20,746 nt of DNA from positions 1 through 20,746 of the forward strand of contig JAWXUC010000016.1 of the NCBI GenBank assembly GCA_044432975.1. Reading direction: 5' to 3'. Source of the stretch: JAWXUC01 sp044432975. Its GTDB lineage: Bacteria > Pseudomonadota > Alphaproteobacteria > RF32 > CAG-239. Shown piece after piece: positions 13,884 through 20,746 of the stretch. The notes below the pieces were generated by a model. It was not told the origin of the DNA, ran no database searches, and was given only the letters and a program-made list of their open reading frames with translations. Both the position numbers and the translations under genes were made by a program. The number at the start of each line of letters is the position of its first letter. Position 1 is the first letter of the stretch.

Positions 13884-14043
13884 TATCTGTAATCCTATGT
13901 TTAAATGTATATTTTCACTTATAATACAAAAGATTATATTAAAAATCAAGGACCAAGTGCAAAACTAAAGAAATATCCCCGAGTTGTAAAAATCACGTTG
14001 CTTCGATGCTTTTTTAGATCTAATCTATATTCGGAGCAACAAA

Positions 14044-14841
14044 ATGAGACTTAGAATAATATCAGACTTACATTTAGACTTTAATCATAACTACAAAGCA
14101 GAAATAAAAGACAAAGAAGTTTTTACAATAATTTGTGGAGATACCTCTGCATACTTTCAAAAGACATCTAAATGGTTAAGAAAAAATATTAAACAAGGTG
14201 TGTTTATAGCAGGAAATCATATTTTTTACAATGAATCTAAATACTCTTTACAATATTACTTAAATCAACTAGCAAAGCACTATCCTTTAGAAAATGAGCT
14301 TTCCTTTTTAGAGAACTCACATAAGGTTTTAGATGATATTATTTTTGTTGGTGGTATTTTGTGGACCGATTATGCTTTATATGGAGAAGCGAGCAAACAA
14401 GGTGCTAAAACAATAGCAGAGCTTAAAATGAATGACTTTAGATATGGTAAAGTAAGACTTGCTGAAAACTTAAAAGACACAAGAAACACAAAGAGATTAA
14501 GATCTAATGATTGTGAAGAAATGTTTAATGAAACTATAAAATATATAGAAGATATTTGCAAGCAGTATCCAGAAAAGAAAATTGTTGTAGTAACTCACCA
14601 TGCTCCAAGTTTGCTTTCAATTCCTTTTATTTACAAAGAAAGCACACTTTCAGCATCTTATGCTAGTAATTTAGATGATTTTATAATGAACAACCCCAAC
14701 ATAAAACTATGGTGCCACGGTCATATACACGAGCCATCTGATTACATAATTGGCAATTGCAGAGTAGTTTGCAACCCAAGAGGATATGTAAAATACAAAG
14801 AAAACCCAAAGTTTGATACAGAGTTTATTGTTGAGGTATAA
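14044..14841 (+). CDS. Calcineurin-like metallophosphoesterase
   Basis: 265 residues, a complete metallophosphoesterase fold with all metal ligands: D8 and H10 in I-S-D-L-H, D33 in C-G-D-T, N58-H59 in G-N-H, H185-H186 in T-H-H-A-P-S, and H227-x-H229 in C-H-G-H-I-H. It should cleave phosphate esters or phosphodiesters with two divalent metals, in the cytoplasm; the substrate is not predictable. GGAG lies eight bases before the ATG. It stands alone, transcribed toward hamA with a 139-bp gap that has a separate promoter, so it is not strictly part of Hachiman. Phosphoesterases of this kind occur in several defence islands, but a defence role here is inference. Confidence 0.85.
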   Translation: MRLRIISDLHLDFNHNYKAEIKDKEVFTIICGDTSAYFQKTSKWLRKNIKQGVFIAGNHIFYNESKYSLQYYLNQLAKHYPLENELSFLENSHKVLDDIIFVGGILWTDYALYGEASKQGAKTIAELKMNDFRYGKVRLAENLKDTRNTKRLRSNDCEEMFNETIKYIEDICKQYPEKKIVVVTHHAPSLLSIPFIYKESTLSASYASNLDDFIMNNPNIKLWCHGHIHEPSDYIIGNCRVVCNPRGYVKYKENPKFDTEFIVEV

Positions 14842-14914
14842 AACTAATACTTTAGTAGCAAATACAACTATTTGTTGAAAAGCATAATAACCACTTATTT
14901 TTTCTATTTTTTTC

Positions 14915-14943
14915 TGGACTTTAATAATAATATTAAATATAAT
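14915..14943 (+). promoter_or_regulatory. Promoter of hamAB
   Basis: TGGACT (14915-14920), 17-base spacer, perfect TATAAT (14938-14943). The -35 matches consensus at four of six positions. It lies 37 bases before the hamA ATG. Confidence 0.55.
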
Positions 14944-14980
14944 CACATTAACAATATCAACATAACTTAAAGATTGCATC

Positions 14981-15688
14981 ATGGGATACTTGGTTAAATA
15001 TGTAAAAGAGATTAGCGAGAAAGATTGCAAATGCAAAGCGTTTTATTCACACGTTCAGATAGTTGATATAAAAAAAAGAGCAAATTCTATAAAGAATAGA
15101 ATATTAAACACAAGTTGGATTAATAGTTTAATTCCTCAAGTAAAAAATGCTTATAAAACAAGAGCAGAAGAAACAATAAATCGCCTTGTAGAAGATATTT
15201 TAAGTAAGGTTGATACAAATGTTGGTTCTGATTTTGGAGAGATAATGGTGTCTTCAACAGCTGTTGATACATTATGTAATAACTATTATCATAAAGGTGT
15301 GCCTCTAGCTGAACTTTGGAAAGAAAAAATATCTGGCAATCCTGCTTTTGATTTTCACACAGAAACCCCAAGCTTTTTTATATCATTTGGAGAGGCTAAG
15401 TTTAATAGCAAAAATAATTCATATGGAAAAGCAATGGAACAAGTTTCAGGCTTCATTGATAAAAAAAAAGATACAAAAGAAGGATCGGATTTGTTTAACT
15501 TTATAAGCGAAAAAGCTTTTAACAATTTTGACGTATTTAAGCTTAAAGCTTATTCAATGAGTTTTTCTATATGCGGAACAGAATCTCAAGATGCTATTAT
15601 AGAAAAAATAAAAAATAACAAATATTTTGAAAAATTGATGAAGAACGCTGAAGAATTGTACTTTATAGGAATTGAAGTATGCAGTTAA
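14981..15688 (+). CDS. hamA: Hachiman HamA nuclease (DUF1837)
   Basis: Nuclease subunit of the Hachiman anti-phage system, expected to be held inactive by HamB and released when the helicase meets damaged or unusual DNA, then to degrade DNA in the cell. The 235 residues carry the DUF1837 blocks: a G-E-I-M-V-S-S-T segment with E87, P-L-A-E-L-W-K (108-114), F-D-F-H with D124, and F-G-E-A-K-F with E138 and K140. D124 and E138-x-K140 form a PD-(D/E)xK active site that looks intact. The ATG at 14981 has only a weak A-rich ribosome site. The gene overlaps hamB by ten bases, which indicates coupled translation and a fixed ratio of the two proteins. Confidence 0.88.
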   Translation: MGYLVKYVKEISEKDCKCKAFYSHVQIVDIKKRANSIKNRILNTSWINSLIPQVKNAYKTRAEETINRLVEDILSKVDTNVGSDFGEIMVSSTAVDTLCNNYYHKGVPLAELWKEKISGNPAFDFHTETPSFFISFGEAKFNSKNNSYGKAMEQVSGFIDKKKDTKEGSDLFNFISEKAFNNFDVFKLKAYSMSFSICGTESQDAIIEKIKNNKYFEKLMKNAEELYFIGIEVCS

Positions 15689-18141
15689 AACAAATAATAT
15701 CATCAACTAATAAATATGATATTGAAAAAAAACTCTGTTGTATTCTAAACAAGCTTCATGAAAATGGTCCTATTGATCCAGAAGTTATTGAGCAATTAAC
15801 ATATATTAAGGAATTTCATAAAGATATTTTCTCTATTTATGAAAACAAATTAATGTTTTTACTAGGGCTTTTTTATAAAACTAGTAGTCCTTTAACTTTT
15901 TTAGAGGAGTGTTATAATATATATGCATCTTCTATTAAAGATGAATTTGGTGAAAAATTCACCCCTATCCAAGCAAATGCCTATACTGAAATACAAAAGA
16001 ATACTTTTTTTTCTTTTTCAGCTCCAACAAGTATTGGCAAATCGTTTTTATTTAGAAAAATAATAAGCAATCATTATGAAGATCTTGTTATAATTGTTCC
16101 ATCAAGAGCTCTTATTGCTGAATACTTATTTGAGTTAAATACGTTTATAGAAGACAAATCAACACTTATACTTCAATTTGTAGAAAATATTAATGTAAAA
16201 CATACAAAGAAAAGAATTTTTATTTTAACGCCAGAAAGAGCTTCTGAGCTTTTTAAGTTCGCAAACGAATTTAATATCACATTGTTTTTATTTGATGAAG
16301 CACAAATATCAGAGGATGGCGTTAGAGGAATGAAATTTGATGCATTAGTTAGAAGAATTAATAAAAAGTTTTCAAACGCAAAAAAAATATTCGCCCACCC
16401 TTTTGTTTCCAATCCTGAAGCTCAGTTGAAAAAGCATAGTTTTAATGAAAACACCAACGCCTTAGAGTATAGGCAACAAGCCGTTGGAAAGATATACATA
16501 AGTTATGATGAATCAAATAAAACTCAGGCTTATTTTTCACCTTATTGTGAAAAAAGCAAAAATCTTAAATGTTTAGATATTGATTTAATTGAAAATATTT
16601 TAAATAAAAATGGAACTATACTTATATATACAGCTAAAGCAAATATTTACAATCAAAAATTCATGACAGATTTTTCAAAATATATAAAATTATGTTCACC
16701 AATTAAAGATGTGGCTGCCTTACAAATCATAAATGAATTAAAAGATTTTATAGGTGTTGATAATATTGAAAGCTCAATAATGCTCCGGATGATGAAATTC
16801 GGAATAGTTTTTCACCATGGTTCTATTCCTCTTTATGTTCGCCTATTAATAGAGAAGTTCATAACAAATGGTTTTGCTAAAATATGTTTTGCAACAGCGA
16901 CCTTAATTCAGGGTGTTAATATGCCTTTTGATGTTGTTTGGATCGATAATTTTGTATTTAATGGTAATATAAATGAAAAAGTTTTATCCTTAAAAAACTT
17001 AATAGGGCGTGCTGGACGGACATCTCAAACATTAAATCAATTTGACTATGGATACGTTGTTATAAAGAAAGCTAATGTTAGCACATTCTCAAACAGAATT
17101 ATGATAAATGCGCAGTTAGAAGACACATCAGATTTAGATAAAGATATTTGTGATATTGCGGAAGACTTAAAAGATATTGTTGAAGCTATAAAAGATGACA
17201 CTTTTGATGAAAACAATCAATTACCAGAAATTCAGGTTGAAAGAATATCTTCTGCCAATATTCAGGATTCTATAAAATTTATTTTAGATCATCTGTTTTC
17301 AAATAATATGTTGCTATCAGCTGGAAACTATTACAAAATAGATAAAACTGCGCGATCTAAAGTAAAAAAAGCTTTTTCTGATATATACAAAAGCCATTTA
17401 CGAAGAAATTATATAACAAGCGGTGAAGAAACAATAATAAGTGCTGCAATACCAATATTATTATGGAGGGTGCAAGGTCGTTCATTTGGTGCTATTGTAA
17501 ACTCACGATATGCGTATATTACAAGTCTAGAAGATAAAAGAAAAATAAAAGAACTTCTTCAAAAGAAAAATGAGTTAACACATGAAAGAAATAAATCAAT
17601 TCTTAAGATTCTATCTAATCACAAAATAAAAAAAGATATATTGCTTAAAATTGAAGAATTATTAGAAAATAAGAATATCGATCAAACAACAATTAATTAC
17701 ATATTAAGCAACATCCCTTTAAAGTATTCAGCTATTGCAGAGCAATTACCAAATGCAAGTCTAAAAAAAGTACCTCCTTCTTTATTTGCTACAAACAGCA
17801 CAACTTTAGATTTTCAATATGATTTATTAGTGTTTGATACATATGACTATTTAGACAAAGTTATATCATTCAGTATTTCTACGCCAATATGCACTGCTTT
17901 TCAAAAGTACTACGAAGAAACAAATGATATAAGAGCCAATATGATGAAAAATTATATAAAGTACGGTACAAATGATGAATCCGAAATTTGGCTGCAAAAA
18001 TATGGATACAGTTTTGAAGATGTTGATTGGATAAAAAAACATGTGCGCTCAATAAGCAAAGATGAAATAATTTTTGCAGAAACAATTTCAAATTTATCAA
18101 AAGAAAAGTTAGAAAAAATTAAAAAATATATCAATAAATAA
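15679..18141 (+). CDS. hamB: Hachiman HamB superfamily 2 helicase
   Basis: DNA helicase and sensor subunit of Hachiman, 820 residues, cytoplasmic. Motif order is full SF2: Q-A-N-A-Y upstream, Walker A A-P-T-S-I-G-K-S (115-122), motif Ia P-S-R-A-L (141-145), D-E-A-Q (206-209), an unusual motif III region P-F-V-S-N-P-E (241-247), motif V F-A-T-A-T-L-I-Q-G-V-N-M-P (404-416) and motif VI L-I-G-R-A-G-R (441-447). The motif V to VI pattern is that of Ski2/Hel308-like helicases. The roughly 370 residues after motif VI lack a motif I recognise. AGGA precedes the ATG. No frameshift or missing motif is seen, so with hamA the system appears complete. Confidence 0.9.
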   Translation: MQLKQIISSTNKYDIEKKLCCILNKLHENGPIDPEVIEQLTYIKEFHKDIFSIYENKLMFLLGLFYKTSSPLTFLEECYNIYASSIKDEFGEKFTPIQANAYTEIQKNTFFSFSAPTSIGKSFLFRKIISNHYEDLVIIVPSRALIAEYLFELNTFIEDKSTLILQFVENINVKHTKKRIFILTPERASELFKFANEFNITLFLFDEAQISEDGVRGMKFDALVRRINKKFSNAKKIFAHPFVSNPEAQLKKHSFNENTNALEYRQQAVGKIYISYDESNKTQAYFSPYCEKSKNLKCLDIDLIENILNKNGTILIYTAKANIYNQKFMTDFSKYIKLCSPIKDVAALQIINELKDFIGVDNIESSIMLRMMKFGIVFHHGSIPLYVRLLIEKFITNGFAKICFATATLIQGVNMPFDVVWIDNFVFNGNINEKVLSLKNLIGRAGRTSQTLNQFDYGYVVIKKANVSTFSNRIMINAQLEDTSDLDKDICDIAEDLKDIVEAIKDDTFDENNQLPEIQVERISSANIQDSIKFILDHLFSNNMLLSAGNYYKIDKTARSKVKKAFSDIYKSHLRRNYITSGEETIISAAIPILLWRVQGRSFGAIVNSRYAYITSLEDKRKIKELLQKKNELTHERNKSILKILSNHKIKKDILLKIEELLENKNIDQTTINYILSNIPLKYSAIAEQLPNASLKKVPPSLFATNSTTLDFQYDLLVFDTYDYLDKVISFSISTPICTAFQKYYEETNDIRANMMKNYIKYGTNDESEIWLQKYGYSFEDVDWIKKHVRSISKDEIIFAETISNLSKEKLEKIKKYINK

Positions 18142-18147
18142 ATCTAA

Positions 18148-18738
18148 TCAACAAACACCATCACTCCATCTATAAAGGGTTGTTCTGTCAACTCCTAGCA
18201 TTTTTGCTATTTGGGTTTTGGAGATGCCTTTTGCAAGCATTTCTTTTATTTTATCATCTTTTCCAAATAGTTTGCATTTGCTTGTCTTTCCTTTTGGGCG
18301 ACCGAGCTTTTTGCCTTCGGACTTAATGCGAGCTAAAGCTTCTTTTGTTCTTTGAGAAATTAAGTTTCTTTCAATTTCTGCAGATAAACCAAAAGCAAAA
18401 GCTAATACTTTGCTTTGAATATCAGCTCCAAGGCGGTAATTGTCTTTGATTGTCCAAACTTGGCACTCTTTGTTCATACACTGATGCAAAATTCCCATAA
18501 CCTGCATTAAGTTTCTACCTAAACGAGATAGTTCTGTAGAAATTAAGATATCGTCTTTTTTAATCTTTTTTAAGAGTTTTCCAAGCTTTCTTTTATCTAA
18601 ATCAGTTTTAGAAGAAGTAGTTTCTTCAATCCATTTATCATTTTTAATATTTTCTTTATTGCAGAAGTTTTCAATTTCAAAGCGTTGATTAGCAACACTT
18701 TGTTTATCAGTTGACACTCTAATATATCCATAAATCAT
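18148..18738 (-). CDS. Small serine recombinase (resolvase/invertase family)
   Basis: 196 residues, the length of Hin/Gin-type invertases and Tn3 resolvases. R7 and the nucleophile S9 are in Y-I-R-V-S-T, R72 and R75 in L-S-R-L-G-R, and the E-I-E-R-N-L-I-S-Q-R-T-K-E-A-L long helix is at 121-135. G-K-K-L-G-R-P-K-G leads into a C-terminal HTH (about 161-192). It should cut and rejoin DNA through a phosphoserine link between paired sites. AAAGGA precedes the ATG at 18738. It converges on hamB with six bases between. No inverted pair of crossover sites was spotted nearby, so whether it resolves, inverts or moves DNA is open. The next gene consists of HTH units of the same type. I could not commit to a promoter in the 248 bp between them. 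Confidence 0.9.
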   Translation of the reverse strand: MIYGYIRVSTDKQSVANQRFEIENFCNKENIKNDKWIEETTSSKTDLDKRKLGKLLKKIKKDDILISTELSRLGRNLMQVMGILHQCMNKECQVWTIKDNYRLGADIQSKVLAFAFGLSAEIERNLISQRTKEALARIKSEGKKLGRPKGKTSKCKLFGKDDKIKEMLAKGISKTQIAKMLGVDRTTLYRWSDGVC

Positions 18739-18986
18739 TTTAATTCCTTTTGTTTGGTTTCACAAAAGTATTTATCTGATTTTTTTAATATTTAACACGT
18801 TGAAAATAAAGGAACATTTAAAAACAACATATAATAAAGGTTTATAAAAAGCAACAAAAAAATAATTATATATAGTTAAACTTATGTATTGCTTGGTTTT
18901 ATTGGTGTTTAATTAAAAAATAATGGTGGATAGCTTTTTCGTTGTATAAATCGTTGGTTTTACGCAACAAATCAAGGGAAAAGCAC

Positions 18987-19961
18987 ATGGTTAATCAAAC
19001 ACCATTATTACAAGGAAAAGAAGATTTACTAAAAAATCTGTTTGATTCAGGAATGACTATTGAAAAAATAGCCACAGAACTTGATGTTAGTATGACAAGT
19101 GTTTTTGAAAAAGTTAGATCATTAAACTTATCTCGCCCATTAAAAATCAAAACAAAACTAGAAAATAAAAAAGAAGAAGTTATAGAGCTATTAGAATCTG
19201 GAGTTTCAATTAAAGATATTGCAGAGAGGTTGAATGTACATCATAACACCCTTTTAAGAGCGAGAAAAGCTTGGGGAATATATAAAGAACCTCCATTATT
19301 TTATAAAAAAATAAAGGAAACAAGAGAGTTTAATAAAAAAAATGGAATTAAACCTCAAGGACCGACAAGATTTAGCATTTTAGATCCATTTATTGATGAA
19401 ATAGTTGAAATGCTACAAAATGGTTCAAAAAAATCTGATGTTGCAAAAAAATACAAAGTATCAGTCCAAACAGTGTTTAACGCATTAAACCGTCATAATA
19501 TATCAATAAAAACAGATAATAAAGTTGAAAGATTGGCTGAAAATATAACAGAACTGTTTGAAAATGGTTTGTCTTATAAAGAGATTGCAAAAAAGTTGAA
19601 TTGCTCTCAACAAGCGGTCTTCCTTACAACTAAAAAGTTAAAAATACAAAGAAATAAAGAAGAAATTGTAATTGCCTGCAAAATTAATAAGCAAGAAGAA
19701 AAGCTTATTGAATTATTCAACAAAGGGCTTTCTCACAAAGAAATTGCAAAAGAGCTTGGTTGTCATGCAGTCTCTATTGGCAAATATCTAAACAAAATCG
19801 GCTTAAAAAGAGATTTTCCTAATGCTCTCTATGGAAAACTTGATGAAATTAAAGAAAAGCTTGCTCAAGGTTTAAGTCAAAGACAAATCGCTAAAGAATT
19901 AAACATTTGCGAAAAAACTCTCAGCTACCACATTAAAAAGAAAGGGTTAAAACGTGCCTAA
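18987..19961 (+). CDS. Six-fold helix-turn-helix repeat protein
   Basis: 324 residues with no enzyme domain. Six units of about 40 residues each have the resolvase-type HTH pattern (hydrophobic-E-L-F-x-x-G-L-S-x-K-E-I-A-K-E-L-x-C, then V/T-L/V and L-x-x-x-G-L/I-K-R). They lie at about residues 11-50, 62-99, 136-174, 183-221, 237-275 and 285-323. Units 4, 5 and 6 are most alike. The pattern is close to the C-terminal HTH of the adjacent serine recombinase (G-I-S-K-T-Q-I-A-K-M-L-G-V). I start at the ATG 18987 with AAGGGAA upstream; a TTG at 18942 has no such site. It ends eight bases inside the glycosyltransferase gene. It probably binds a long or repeated DNA site; function unknown. Confidence 0.75.
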   Translation: MVNQTPLLQGKEDLLKNLFDSGMTIEKIATELDVSMTSVFEKVRSLNLSRPLKIKTKLENKKEEVIELLESGVSIKDIAERLNVHHNTLLRARKAWGIYKEPPLFYKKIKETREFNKKNGIKPQGPTRFSILDPFIDEIVEMLQNGSKKSDVAKKYKVSVQTVFNALNRHNISIKTDNKVERLAENITELFENGLSYKEIAKKLNCSQQAVFLTTKKLKIQRNKEEIVIACKINKQEEKLIELFNKGLSHKEIAKELGCHAVSIGKYLNKIGLKRDFPNALYGKLDEIKEKLAQGLSQRQIAKELNICEKTLSYHIKKKGLKRA

Positions 19962-20746
19962 AATATCAATAATTATACCGGTATACAATGTAGAAAAATA
20001 TTTATCCCAATGTCTTGATTCTGTATTAAATCAGACGTTTAATGACTGGGAAGCAATATGTGTAAACGATGGTAGCACTGATAAATCTGCTGAAATATTA
20101 ACAAAATACGCAAATAAAGATAGTCGTATTAAAGTTATCAATCAAGAAAATTATGGTGTCAGTAGCGCAAGAAATACTGCAATGAAAAGAATTACAGGAG
20201 AATGGACTTGCTTTTTGGATGCTGATGATGCTTTTGCTCCATGTACCTTAGAAACATTTTATAATATAGCCTTAAAAAGCAAACAAGATGTAGTTGTTTG
20301 TGATACTCATGTTTGTGATATAAGTAAACTTCCTGCTTTACCAATAATAAGCTATGTAATTAAAAATAACGCTTTAAAAAACATTGTTTCTATTCCTAAT
20401 GCACAATCAACATTATGGAACAAGCTTATAAAAACAGAATTAGTTAAAAAGCAAGAATTTATTAATGGCATTTCTACTGGAGATTGGCCTTTTATAACGG
20501 TTTTGTTTAATGATGTACAAAGCTTTGCTCTAACACATAGTTCATTATATTTTTATAATCAAGAAAACACCTCCATAACCAGAAGCCCTTTCTCAGTTAA
20601 AAAAATTAAAAGTTATATGGCTGGTATTGAATATGTTTATAATTTTTATATAGATAAACCTAATTTAAAGTATGCAAAAAAACGTATTGCTACTGCTATT
20701 AAAATGTGTGTTAACAAAACCTATAGAGATAAAAAGAACCGCAAAA
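19954..20746 (+). CDS. Family 2 glycosyltransferase (partial, runs off the window)
   Basis: The frame opens at GTG 19954, with AAAGGG seven bases upstream, and stays open for 264 codons to the window end. It has the GT-A start I-S-I-I-I-P-V-Y-N-V-E-K-Y-L (4-17), Q-T-F (27-29), V-N-D-G-S-T-D (38-44), G-V-S-S-A-R-N (68-74) and the metal/nucleotide-binding D-A-D-D (89-92). It transfers a sugar from a nucleotide sugar, probably in surface polysaccharide synthesis, on the cytoplasmic side. No membrane segment occurs in the visible part. An ATG start is absent nearby. The eight-base overlap with the HTH-repeat gene implies joint translation, an odd pairing of a DNA-binding protein with a surface-sugar enzyme. 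Confidence 0.9.
   Translation, partial: MPKISIIIPVYNVEKYLSQCLDSVLNQTFNDWEAICVNDGSTDKSAEILTKYANKDSRIKVINQENYGVSSARNTAMKRITGEWTCFLDADDAFAPCTLETFYNIALKSKQDVVVCDTHVCDISKLPALPIISYVIKNNALKNIVSIPNAQSTLWNKLIKTELVKKQEFINGISTGDWPFITVLFNDVQSFALTHSSLYFYNQENTSITRSPFSVKKIKSYMAGIEYVYNFYIDKPNLKYAKKRIATAIKMCVNKTYRDKKNRK

Noticed and set aside
14859..14877. Small inverted repeat after the phosphoesterase gene as terminator
   Set aside because: The six-bp AT-rich stem has no T-run behind it and is too weak to call.
18739..18986. Invertible segment flanked by recombination sites
   Set aside because: No convincing inverted pair of crossover-like sites was found around the serine recombinase in this window.

Overview
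This is an AT-rich accessory region, most likely part of an integrated genomic island in a Gram-negative, probably proteobacterial, host. The taxonomic call is inference. It rests on P4/DUF4102-type tyrosine integrases, a proteobacterial-style HipBA pair, near-consensus sigma70-type promoters with 17-bp spacers, and an integration site in a tRNA-Met(CAU) gene. A low-GC, host-associated alphaproteobacterium would fit, but nothing here proves it.

Layout. The left edge (1-1225) is a mobile-DNA scrapyard. It holds the end of an IS630-like transposase that has cut off the C-terminal half of a leftward tyrosine integrase, then a small TA-bounded inverted-repeat (MITE-like) element, then a strong leftward terminator. 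At 1226-1270 lies only the 3' part of a tRNA-Met gene, which is an attachment-site copy. To its right is an intact integrase (1466-2623) whose leader carries four tandem 11-bp repeats. No intact tRNA is seen, so the far end of the island lies outside the window.

The cargo is mostly defence or conflict genes: hipB-hipA with a HipB-like operator; a three-gene operon of an SMC/OLD-like AAA ATPase, a RloB-type TOPRIM protein and a pentapeptide-repeat/HTH fusion (4320-7126); two tandem, partly decayed cassettes of small P-loop kinase-like genes, an ASCH gene and AAA_14/DUF4143 ATPases (7135-11264) that share an intergenic repeat; an unknown leftward gene pair (11318-12320); a compact HUH-endonuclease-like protein preceded by overlapping hairpins and 13-bp iteron-like repeats (12573-13207); a TIGR02391 family gene broken by one missing base in an A7 run (13213-13883); a metallophosphoesterase; and a complete Hachiman system, hamA-hamB (14981-18141).

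The right edge has a leftward serine recombinase and a protein made of six helix-turn-helix units with no enzyme domain (18987-19961). That protein overlaps the start of a family 2 glycosyltransferase gene running off the window.

The best candidates for something undescribed are: (1) the ATPase/TOPRIM/pentapeptide-HTH operon, which resembles PARIS and RloAB with an added third gene; (2) the HUH protein with its iteron and hairpin region, which looks like a minimal replication or ssDNA-processing module; and (3) the six-HTH protein beside a recombinase with a similar HTH.
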